Source of the DNA: Chlorella sorokiniana
Taxonomy: Eukaryota > Chlorophyta > Trebouxiophyceae > Chlorellales > Chlorellaceae
DNA length: 64,000 bases
Assembly: GCA_025917655.1 (NCBI GenBank)
Contig: CP084614.1
Coordinates: 2,170,001 to 2,234,000 of the forward strand
Reading direction: 5' to 3'
Part shown: positions 33,852 to 42,592 of the stretch, piece after piece
Layout of the letters: each line of letters opens with the position of its first letter
Position numbering within the stretch: the first letter of the stretch is position 1
Translations under genes and position numbers: made by a program
Notes under the pieces: generated by a model
Databases searched by the model: none
Told to the model about the DNA's origin: nothing
What the model saw: the letters and a program-made list of their open reading frames with translations, nothing else

Positions 33852-34472
33852 GCCCTTGCGGTGCGCAGCAACGAGGTCTGCCGCCGCCGTTCTGGCCTTC
33901 CTTGCAAACCATTTTTGCTATGCTGCGGTCCCCCTGCTCCCTGATTGGCTGATTGCCCCTGCCGGCTCTCACCCTGCCCACTCCCCCTGCCATGCCCCCC
34001 CCAGCTCAAGGGCTCCAAGGCGGTGGAGGCAGCCAACGAGCGCTTTGACGCCACCATGACCAACGTCGTGCGCTGGCAGGAGGCGCCGGGCGGCGGCGCC
34101 GCCAAGCAGCTCGTCTCCGACACCTTCATCTGCGTGCAGCTGCTGGTGCCCGCCTGGTTTGTGCTGCCCGTGGCCACCATCGAGCGCACAGGTGCGGGGC
34201 AGCGGTGCGCAGCACGGTCAGCAGGGCTGCAGGCGCTGTGCCGCTGGGCTTGCTGATGCACGGCCGCCCGCCCCGCTGGTCCCCCTGCAGGCAGCGCGGT
34301 CATGGCGCGGGTGCTGGCCACGGCGGTGCCGCGCTTCCTGCAGCAGCTGGCCGCCGACTACGGCGCCTGGGCCGCCGGCGACGACTCGCGGCAGCCGGTG
34401 GGCGATGGCGGCCTGCTGGATGACGGGATGGACGGGTGTCCCAGGCAGGAAGATGGGCAGGGCGGGGCATGA
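33116..34472 (+). CDS. DUF1997 family protein, probably plastid-targeted
   Basis: Four phase-consistent exons: 33116-33428, 33600-33790, 34005-34191 and 34291-34472. The start at 33116 gives a Ser/Ala/Arg-rich N-terminus without early acidic residues, like a chloroplast transit peptide. The domain reads ADYMVLPASQYSVLDA, FRCHVGALRFFSLEVEPV, TVRLLSTKLKGSKAVE, NERFDATMTNVVRW and VLPVATIERTGSAVM, then RFLQQLAADYGAWA. This matches the DUF1997 pattern (Y-x-LP-x-x-QYSVLDA, LRFF-LEVEP) found in plant plastid and cyanobacterial proteins of unknown function. The reading frame is intact through all exons, unusual in this window. Confidence 0.78.
33807..33849 (+). repeat. (GT)n microsatellite in intron
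   Basis: Long GT run just after the splice donor of the second DUF1997 exon. Confidence 0.9.
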
Positions 34473-34897
34473 GGGGCAGGCCCTCTCTTTTCAGCGGCCC
34501 AGCGACAAGTCAGCCCCAACCTGTTCTTGCAGCCGCGTTGTGTATTCCTAGGCTTCCCTGCATTCCTCTACGTGCGTTTGCAGCAGATGGCTGCTGACTA
34601 TTTCATGCCGCCCCTTTTGCCCCCTCGCCTCACATTCCATGCTGCACCCAAGTTTGAGTGTGTGTGCAAAGCGCTGCGCTGCCACTACTGTGGTTTTGTT
34701 TTTCCTCCACTCATTCTGCCTCCTCTCCTGCCTGCCTGCCTTGCCTTTGCTGCACCACACCGTGCCGCTACTGGAACACAGAACCAAGAAGAGGTAGCGC
34801 ATGAGGGCATAGGCAGCCTTCAGCAGAGTTGTACCGTCAACAGCGATGCAAGTTTGGTATAATCACAGGACGCGCATACTGACAGCTGAAGCCACCA
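34473..34897. other. Convergent spacer before the GATA array
   Basis: Between the 3' ends of the DUF1997 gene (+) and the first array gene (-). Less GC-rich; no gene seen. Confidence 0.4.
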
Positions 34898-36132
34898 TCA
34901 GCTGAGCAGGTCGACAGCCAGGGGCAAGCCCATCCCTTCCAGCGCGGTCGTCATGAACCGTGACACAACACCGTAGCGCCCACCCTCCAGGCAGGCACAC
35001 AGGAAGCTGCCCTGCTGGCATGGGGAGGGCATACGGCAGGTCTGAGACCACAATCCATCCATGCACCGAGGATGGCAAAGCTTGCTAGCGTGGTTGGGAG
35101 TCTGCTCCTCCGTTCCCACCTGTTCTGCGGTGACGTGGGGCATCAGCGCGTCAAACGCGGCCACCAGCTGCGGCGTCAACCCCGCCGCTGCCGCAGCTGG
35201 ATGCTGAACAGAGTGCTGTAAAGCTTCAACCACACTGTGCAGCGGGCTGCTGTTTGCATTTGGGTCACCGGGCTGAGCCAGCGCTGGAGGTTTCTTGGGT
35301 GCTGGCAACAGGGTGGGCGCTGTGCTGTGCGGCGCTTGCTGCAAGGCATGCAGCTCAGCCAGAGCAGCCAGCACATCAAGCAGCTCGTGTGCCTCATCAC
35401 CCTCCTCAGCCTCAGACCAGGGCTGCTCGCTGTCGCCGCTGCACAGAGCACCAAGCCTTGCCTTCCTGCGCTGCTCGGGCCGCTTGAATGGGCGGAGGGT
35501 GGGCATGCTGACGGTCCTGGACGCAAGCAAGCAGCATGCCTTGCACAGCGCAATCGTGGCCCCAGGGTTCGGTCTGCGTCTCTTCGCCGATGCAGTCTTG
35601 AAGCCGCAGTGTGTGCAGCGGTGGTTCTGTGCCAGGGTCCCCTGCTGAAGGCAGCAGGCTCCACGGCCAGCAAGGGGTCGTCCATCTCCGCCGCCAGCAC
35701 AGCCAGCCCAGCAACCTGTCCGCCACTGCCCTCATTGCTGGGCTGCTGTTGGTGGAGAGTGTGCAACCGCTGCTCACTGGCCTGCCTGCTGCATGCAGCT
35801 GGCGCTTCCAGCGCTTGAACGGTGCTCGTGGCGCGCGCCGCGGCCGCCGCCACTCCATCGCTGCCATGACAGGGCCCCTTGATTTGCTGCAGCAACCTGC
35901 GAAATCTTGCAGTCAGCCAGACCTCAGCCCGTCTTGAAAGTTGCCGGTGAGCAGGAGGTGCGAACTGAAGGGAGGCCCGTTGCCCGAGAGTGGCTGAGAC
36001 CACGCCAATCCCACAGACTTCGGTCCAAGGGTGCTTATCAGGCAGCCTGAGAAGTCCTAAGAGAGGAAATGGTGCAGCTTGAACGACTGAAGGAAACTCG
36101 TACCTGTGTGCTGCTGCCTGCTTCACCCTCAT
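34898..36132 (-). CDS. Divergent single-finger GATA protein at the edge of the array
   Basis: Exon 35120 to about 35640 contains one finger, CTHCGFKTASAKRRR then ALCKACCLL (C-x2-C-x20-C-x2-C, no Trp), followed by basic FKRPEQRRKAR, an acidic stretch and GLTPQLVAAFDALMP. The last exon 34898-35011 (38 codons) encodes FLCACLEGGRYGVVSRF and GLPLAVDLLS. The split helical C-terminus is homologous to that of the other array genes (CLVELLQRRQYSLAAALI). The N-terminal part upstream (about 35650-36132; MRVKQAAAHR, VQALEAPAACSRQASEQ, DDPLLAV) is shared with the modules at 39.8 and 45.4 kb. The join between DDPLLA and AQNHRCTHC needs a tiny 23-nt intron or an indel. It could be the founder-type gene of the array. 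Confidence 0.6.
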
Positions 36133-36304
36133 GCTTTGAATGTCTTGTTAAGGTGGAGACTCACAGACTGCACACTGAAAACTTTTCTACACCAGAGAGT
36201 GTGGCGGCAGGAAAACAGTGGCAGTACAGGATTCAAACGCATGTACAGCTGCACGCAAGACGACAAGGTTCAGCAAGGATTGCTGGCTCTTCTTGTTTTT
36301 GACC

Positions 36305-39300
36305 TTAGAGCTGGTGCTGAAGACCTGCAAGAGCAAGCTGATGGGACCCGTGCACGGCGTTGATCAAGGCCGCTGCCAGGCTGTACCGTCGACGTCGCAG
36401 CAGCTCCACCAGGCAGCGCTCCTGCAGAGAACCTCAGCAATGCAGTGTGACGGGAGCAACTTGGCGATCCAAGATCCACTTACAACAACAAAGAATTTGC
36501 AAGTCACCTTCCCTGCTTGGACCGGCAGCAGGTCCAGGAACCCAGCCGCCATTTCGGCGGTCAGCCCTGCTGCTGCTGCCGCTGGCTGCTGCATGACATC
36601 CATGAGCAAGTCGTACAGGCTGGGCTGCTGCACAGCTGGCTGGGGGCAAGCTGCTCCGCTGCCTGCGGCGGTTCAGTGGGCATCTCGGCCAGCGACAGTC
36701 GTGATGCTTGTTGGGGCTGCGGCTGCTGCCCGGCATGAATGCTAGCTGGCTGCACACGCTGAGGGGCATCCGGAGCAGTGGGCGCAGAGTGCTGGTTGTT
36801 GCGCTGGGCAGGCTGTTCTGAGACCGATGCAGGGGCCTCCTGGCGCTGGCGCTTGCTGCTGTGAGGCAGCAGGCCCTGCCCAGAACGCTTCCTGCACCAA
36901 AGCGTCGGATCTTCAGGCTCGCCCTGCAGTTCTCGGGCTGTGGAGGCTGAACCGTGCAGCAAGGCTGCAGTGCTGCTGGGCTGAGGCACATCTTGGGGCT
37001 GCTGCACCTGAGCGCTGTTTGGGGCCGCCAGCAAAGCATGGCTGGTGCGCTGCTGCCCATTGCTCGCATCAATCGTAGCTGCTTGCTGGTCTTTGCCGGG
37101 TAGCTGCATCTGGCGCTTTATCATGAATCGAATCCGGTTCCCACATGGCATGCACAGCCACTGGGCAGGATTGGCTGGGTGCCGGTGCCAGTGAGCCTTT
37201 GCATAGCTCCTGCCGCTGCTGGGGTCGGATGAGCCGCACTCTGTGCACTGCCGTGGGCCCGGTTCGCATGGCGGCATTTGCCGCAGCCGCTCGCGCCTCT
37301 CAAGCACGCCCTTGTCAGGCAGCTGCCCTGCGTGTCCTTTAGCAAACTGCCAACAGGCATTGCACAGCTGCGCCTGCGTAACTGGGTGCCAGCACCAGAC
37401 GCCAGCTGTCCATTTGCAGCTGCAATGGGAGCAGCGCCGTGCCTCCTCCTCTTCCTCTGGGCTGTGCCCCTCCTGATGGTTGCCTGACGTGTCTTGCATG
37501 AACGAGGCTGTCCCCTGCTTTTCTGGCTCTGCCGTGCCTGCAAGCTGAGCTGCACGCTGTGCCTCTGGTGCAGGCAGTCTGGGTGGCGGCTGCAAGCGGG
37601 GATCGCGGCTACTGCCAGGAGTCCTGTCAGGGCTGGGCAGGGCTTTGCTGGGCGGCTTCTGCGGTGCGACTTGGCTGCCTCCGGCGGGCCGCAGCGGCGA
37701 ATCCTTGGGCTGCAGCATCTGCTTGTTGTTTTGGGCCGCCAGCACAGTGTGGCTGTCGCGCTGCTGCCCATCCGCCGCATCAACTGGGGATGCTTGCTGG
37801 CCAGCTGCGTTCAGCTGCATCTGGCGCCTGAACCTGCATCCAATCCTTGAACCACAGAGCATGCACAGCCACTGGGCAGGATTGGCTGGGTGCCGGTGCC
37901 AGTGAGCCTTTGCATAGCTCCTGCCGCTGCTGGGGTCGGATGAGCCGCACTCTGTGCACTGCCGTGGGCCCGGTTCGCATGGCGGCATTTGCCGCAGCCG
38001 CTCGCGCCTCTCAAGCACGCCCTTGTCAGGCAGCTGCCCTGCGTGTCCTTTAGCAAACTGCCAACAGGCATTGCACAGCTGCGCCTGCGTAACTGGGCGC
38101 CTGCACCAGGCGCGAGATGTCCATTTGCAGCTGCAGTGTGAGCAGCGCTGTGCCTCCTCCTCTTCCTCTGGGCTGTGCTCCTCCTGCTGGCTGCCTAATC
38201 TGTCGTCCTCCCCCAGAAGTGCTGCCCGCTCATCTGGCTCTGCTGCGCCTGCATGCTGACCTGCATACTGTGCCTCTGGTGCAGGCAGTCTGGGTGGCGG
38301 CTGCAAGCGGGGATCGCGGCTACTCCTGCCAGGGCTAAGCATGCCGAAGCTGGGCAGCAACGGCTGCTTGGCTTGCCTGCCTAAGGCAGGCCGCAGCGGT
38401 AATGCTGCGTCGAGTGGATCGCCGGCGCTTCCCATCTGAAAATGGACAAGGACATCAGCTTGCATGAGTAAAGGGCGGCAGTGGAACGGTAACTGTCTTT
38501 GCAGCAATCACATCCAGCAAGCCACCGCAACAGTCTACATCTCACCGTGTCTGCTTGCACCGGCAGCAGGCCCAGGAACCCAACCGCCATCTCGGCTGTC
38601 AGCCCTGCTGCTGCCGCTGGCTGCTGCATGGCATCCATGAGCAAGTCGTACAGGCTGGGATGCTGCAGAGCTTGCTCGGGGCCAGCTGCGGCGCTGCCTG
38701 CAGCGGTGCAGTGGGCATCTCGGCCAGCGACAGTCGTGATGCTTGTTGGGGCTGCGGCTGCTGCTGGGGATGAATGCGGGCTGGCTGCTCCTGCTGAGGG
38801 TCCTCAGGCGCTGTGGGCGCAGCATGCTCGTTGTTGCGCTGGTCAGGCTGTTCTGTTGCCGATGCAGGGGCCTCCTGGCGCTGGCGCTTGCTGTTCTGCG
38901 GCTGTGGGCCCTGCCGGGAACGCTTCCCGCGCCCATGCGTGCGACTTTCAGGCTCGGCCCGCACCTCGGCGGTGGCAGCTGGACCGCTCAGCAGGGCTGC
39001 TGCACTGCAGGGCTGGGGCACATTCTGGGGCTGCTGCACCTGCGCGCTGTTTAGGGCCACCAGCGCTAGCGCAGCCTTGTTGTAGGGTTGCTGCCCAATG
39101 CTTGTGTCCTGTTGAGCTGCTGGCCTCTCTGCGCCGTTCAGCTGCATCTGCCGCTTGAACTTGGATTTTACCCTCCAACCACAGGGCATGCACAGGCTCT
39201 GGGCCTGATTGGCTGGGTGTCGGTGCCAGAAAGGCCTGTCATAGCTCCTGCCGCTGCTGGGGTCTGCCGAGCCGCACTCTGCGCATTGTCGTGGTGCACC

Positions 39301-40088
39301 GTGCCTCAGCTGCTCACGCTTCTCCAGCACGCCCTTGTCAGGCAGCCGTCCAGCGTATTTTTTAGCAAACTGACAACAGGCAGCGCACAGCCGCGCCCGC
39401 GTGGCTGGATGCCTGCGCCAGGCACCTGATGTCCATGTGCAGCTGCAGTGGGAGCAGTGCTGTGCCTCCTCCTCTTCCTCTTGGCTGTGCCCCTCCTGCT
39501 GGTTGCCTGACATGTCGTCCTCGCACGGTGACGCTTGCTGCTCGTCTGGCTCTGCTGTGCCTGCATGCTGAGCTGCCTGCTGTGCCGCGGTCCCCTGCTT
39601 GAAGGCGGGCTGCACGGCCAGCAAGGGGTCGTCCAACGTCGCCGCCAGCACAGCCTGCCCAGCAACCTCTTTCTTGCCTGTGCTTCCTCCATTGCTGGGC
39701 TGCTGTTGGTGGAGAGTGTGCAACCGCTGCTCACTGGCCTGCCTGCTGCATGCAGCTGGCGCTTCCAGCGCTTGAACGGTGCTCGTGGCGCGCGCCGCGC
39801 CGCCGCCACTCCATCGCTGCCATGACAGGGCCCCTTGATTTGCTGCAGCAACCTGCGAAATCTTGCAGTCAGCCAGACATCAGCCCGTCTTGAAAGTTGC
39901 CGGTGAGCAGGAGGTGCGAGCTGAAGGGAGGCCCGTTGCCCGAGAGCGGCTGAGACCACGCCAATTCCACAGACTTCGGTCCAAGGGTGCTTATCAGGCA
40001 GCCTGAAAAGTCCTGACAGGGGAACCGGTGCAGCTTGAACGGCTGAAGGAAACCCGCACCTGTGTGCTGCTGCCTGCTTCACCCTCAT
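36305..40088 (-). CDS. Multi-module double-GATA-finger protein (modules 3 and 2)
   Basis: Three coding parts on the minus strand: a first module exon (38546 to about 39830, leader possibly to MRVKQ at 40088), a second exon 36508-38435 that itself holds two modules, and a C-terminal exon 36305-36421 (39 codons, ERCLVELLRRRR to HQL). Six zinc fingers in total. In exon 2, CSHCSCKWTS and LCNACWQFAKGH form finger 1, and CTECGSSDPSSGRSY and WHRHPANPAQWLC form finger 2, then the set repeats. The first module starts with the leader of the 34.9-kb gene instead of MGSxGD. Exons join in phase 0 (VQADT|MGSAGD and VQAGK|ERCLV). Frame breaks lie at the GCCCC(C) run near 38685 and again near 36645, after which the frame returns to SLYDLLMDVMQQP. 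A nuclear DNA-binding role is inferred from the fingers. Confidence 0.62.
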
Positions 40089-40192
40089 TATTCGAGTGGT
40101 TCTTTTATTTGGAGACTCACAGACTGTACACAAAACATGTAACACGTAACACCAGAGAGTTTGGCGGCGGAGAAACAGTGGCAGTACAGGAT

Positions 40193-41652
40193 TCAAACGC
40201 ATGTACAGCTGCACGCAAGACAAAAGGTTGAGCAAGGACTGCTGGCTCTTCTTGCGTACTGGTGCTGAAGACCTGCAAGCGCAAGCCGATGGGACCCGCA
40301 CACGGCGTTGATCAAGGCCGCTGCCACACTGAACTGTCGGCGTCTCATTAGCTCCACCAGGCAGCGCTCCTGCAGAGAACCTCAGCAACTGAGTGTGATG
40401 GGGGCAATCTTGCAATCCATTTGCAATGGCAAAAAAACAGCGCCCCACCTTCTCTGCTTGCACTGGAAGCAATCCCAGGAACCTAGCTGACATCTCGCCA
40501 GTCAGCCCTGCTGCTGCTGCCGCGGGCTGCTGCATGGCATCCATGAGCAAGTCGAACAGGCTGGGCTGCTGAAGAGGTGGCTCGGGGCCAGCTGCTCCGC
40601 CTGCGGCAGTGCAGTGGGCACCTCAGGCAGCATCAGCTGCATGGCTGGTCGGCGCTGCTGCTGCTGCTGGGCATGAATGCCTGCTGGCTGCTCCGGCTGA
40701 GGGGCCTCCTGCGTCATGGCTGCGATGGGCGCGGCGTGCTTGTTGCTTCGCTGTTCAGGCTGTTCTCTGACCGATGCTGAGGCCTCCTGGCGCTGGACCT
40801 TGCTGCCATGTGGCTGCGGGCCCTGCCCAGCACACTTCCTGCGCCCATGCGTGCGACTTTCTCGGCCCGCACCTCTTTGGCGGTGGCAGCTGGATCGCTT
40901 AGCAAGGCTGCAGCGCTGCTGGGCTGAGGCACATCCTGGGGCTGATGCACCTGCGCGCTGTTTGGGGCCGCTAGCGCAGCCTTGTTGTAGGGTTGCTGCC
41001 CAATGCTTGTGTCCTGTTGAGCTGCTGGCCTCTCTGCGCCGTTCAGCTGCATCTGCCGCTTGAACTTGGATTTTACCCTCCGACCACAGGGCATGCACAG
41101 GCTCTGGGCCTGATTGGCTGGGTGTCGGTGCCAGAAAGGCCTGTCATAGCTCCTGCCGCTGCTGGGGTCTGCCGAGCCGCACTCTGCGCACTGCCGTTGT
41201 GCACCATGCCGCACCCGCTCTCGCCTCTCCAGCACGCCCTTGTCGGGCAGCTGCCCAGCGTTTTTTGTGGAAAACTGCCAACAAGCGTTGCACAGCCGCG
41301 CCCACGTGGCCGAGTGCTTGTACCAGCCACCAGATGTCCATGTGCAGCTGCAGTGGGAGCAGCGCCGTGCCTCCTCATCTTCCTCTGGTCTGTTCCCCTC
41401 CTGCTGGTTGCCTGGCGTGTCGTCCTCGCACGGGGCTGCATGCTGTATGTCTGCCTCTGCTGTGTCTTCATGCTGAGCTTCATGCTGTGCCTTTAGTGCA
41501 GGAGAAGAGAGTGCTGGTGGCTTCAAGCGGGGATCACGGTCGCTGCCAGGGCTGGGCATGCCGTCGCTGGGCAGCGATAGTGGTGCGGCGTGGCCGTTGC
41601 CGGCTGGCTGCGGCGGCACTGCTGCATCGCCTGAATCGCTAGGGCTTCCCAT
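40193..41652 (-). CDS. Double-GATA-finger protein (module 4)
   Basis: Single-module gene. Module exon 40449-41652 starts with ATG directly after a CAG acceptor (MGSPSDSGDAAVPP). Finger 1 (about 41285-41363) is CSHCSCTWTSGGW to LCNAC, spacing C-x2-C-x19-C-x2-C with the GATA hallmarks W and LCNAC. Finger 2 (about 41083-41186) is CAECGSSDPSSGRSY to LCMPC, C-x2-C-x27-C-x2-C. Then come basic RRVKSKFKRQMQ and a Q/P/A linker. A frame break at about 40582 (CCCC run) precedes the conserved helix region. C-terminal exon 40193-40369 (ERCLVELMRRRQFS). Because its HQ is not followed by a stop, this copy runs on to a TGA at 40193. A leader exon (41761-41839) and its GTGAGCGGGT intron lie upstream and are probably 5' UTR. 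Confidence 0.65.
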
Positions 41653-41760
41653 CTGGGAATGATATGGGATGCTGGCTAAAGCTAACGTTTGGGGCTCACT
41701 GCCTGGCTTCGTGGTGGGGTCCTCGTTCGGGCGGAAGCCCCTGCGGTTGCACCCGCTCAC

Positions 41761-41839
41761 CTTCAAAGCGCCCTGAAAAGCTGCATTCCACAAGCACTTG
41801 ATTGACTGCCTTGTGAGCGGCAGGCTTCGAGCGAGCAGT
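41761..41839 (-). other. Conserved untranslated leader exon of an array gene
   Basis: Bounded by a CAG acceptor and a GTGAGCGGGT donor, then an intron ending CCCAG|ATG. Similar exons occur at about 47329-47407, 51005-51083, 54970-55047, 57340-57425 and 61008-61095. Their lengths differ by amounts not divisible by three, and no single frame is open in all, so I read them as 5' UTR with translation starting at MGSxGD. Confidence 0.45.
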
Positions 41840-41942
41840 CTGTTGTCGGTGTCCTTATCTCTTCACACAATCACTGACAACAACAAGAAGACAATGGGTC
41901 ACACAGGCCTTCCAACGACAGCTTCAGTGACAGAGCAGCGCC

Positions 41943-42290
41943 CTACTGCAGCTCGTCCAGCAGCCTGCCCAGCATGCGGACCGCGTTCAGGGTCTCCTGC
42001 CGCTTCTGTCGCAGGCGAGTGCGTCAGCTGCCTGCTTGCCGCCTCCACCTCCTGCCCCCGCCGTTTCAGCATGCCACAGCCTGGGTGGGCGTGGGCAAAG
42101 CCCCGGCCGCGCTGGCGGGCCCCGCCTGCTGGTCGCTGCCAGACTGCAGAGCCCGCTGGAGCCGGGCAGCCTGTTTCCTCCTCAAGCCATGCAGTGTGAG
42201 CATGCAACGCCGTCGCCTCCTGCTCCTGCCCCTTGATCGCCGCGCTTTGCGGCGGCGCCAGCAGCCGCAGCAGTCAGCGGACTTCAGTAT
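41943..42290 (-). CDS. Small coiled-coil reading frame, copy A
   Basis: Lies 5' of the module-4 gene. Encodes a heptad-like stretch (LKRRGQEVEAASRQL; ends LLDELQ before TAG). Frame breaks are present, so start and integrity are unclear. It could be a separate small protein or an upstream reading frame of the GATA gene. Confidence 0.3.
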
Positions 42291-42324
42291 CTGCCAACTC
42301 TAGCCACAAAACAGTGCTGTCTGC

Positions 42325-42329
42325 TTACA
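42325..42329 (-). terminator. Candidate TGTAA polyadenylation signal
   Basis: TGTAA on the coding strand about 265 nt after the stop of the gene at 42593, the usual chlorophyte signal. Equivalent copies sit at the same distance in the duplicate and in two other array genes. Confidence 0.35.
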
Positions 42330-42592
42330 TGCTATTGCCAGCATCACCGTCATGCCTGCTGTGGCTTGTGCCAGCTGGTGAACTGCATCCATCAGGAGGC
42401 TGGAACATACCCTAGAGGGCTCAATTCTTCAAATGTCCTTTCAATATGGAGGCGCACAGACTGTACATTGTCAAGCTGTAACCCAAGAGGCACTGGCGGG
42501 AGGGGGTGGCAGTACTGGAAAAAAAAAGGCGTGTACAGCTGCATGCATGACGACCAGTCTCATAAACGATTGCTGACTCATCCTCTTTCGCT

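Noticed and set aside
38546-39723. Fingers as TAZ, PHD or RING type
   Set aside because: Cysteine spacing with W-R-x-x-P and LCNAC matches GATA; no His ligand or cross-brace pattern is present.
41560-42000. Coiled-coil frame spliced to the GATA module through a CA|GTAGGG donor
   Set aside because: The donor is absent in two copies (GTTGGG, TTTGGG), and the leader exons between have lengths that do not preserve a common frame; kept only as an alternative.
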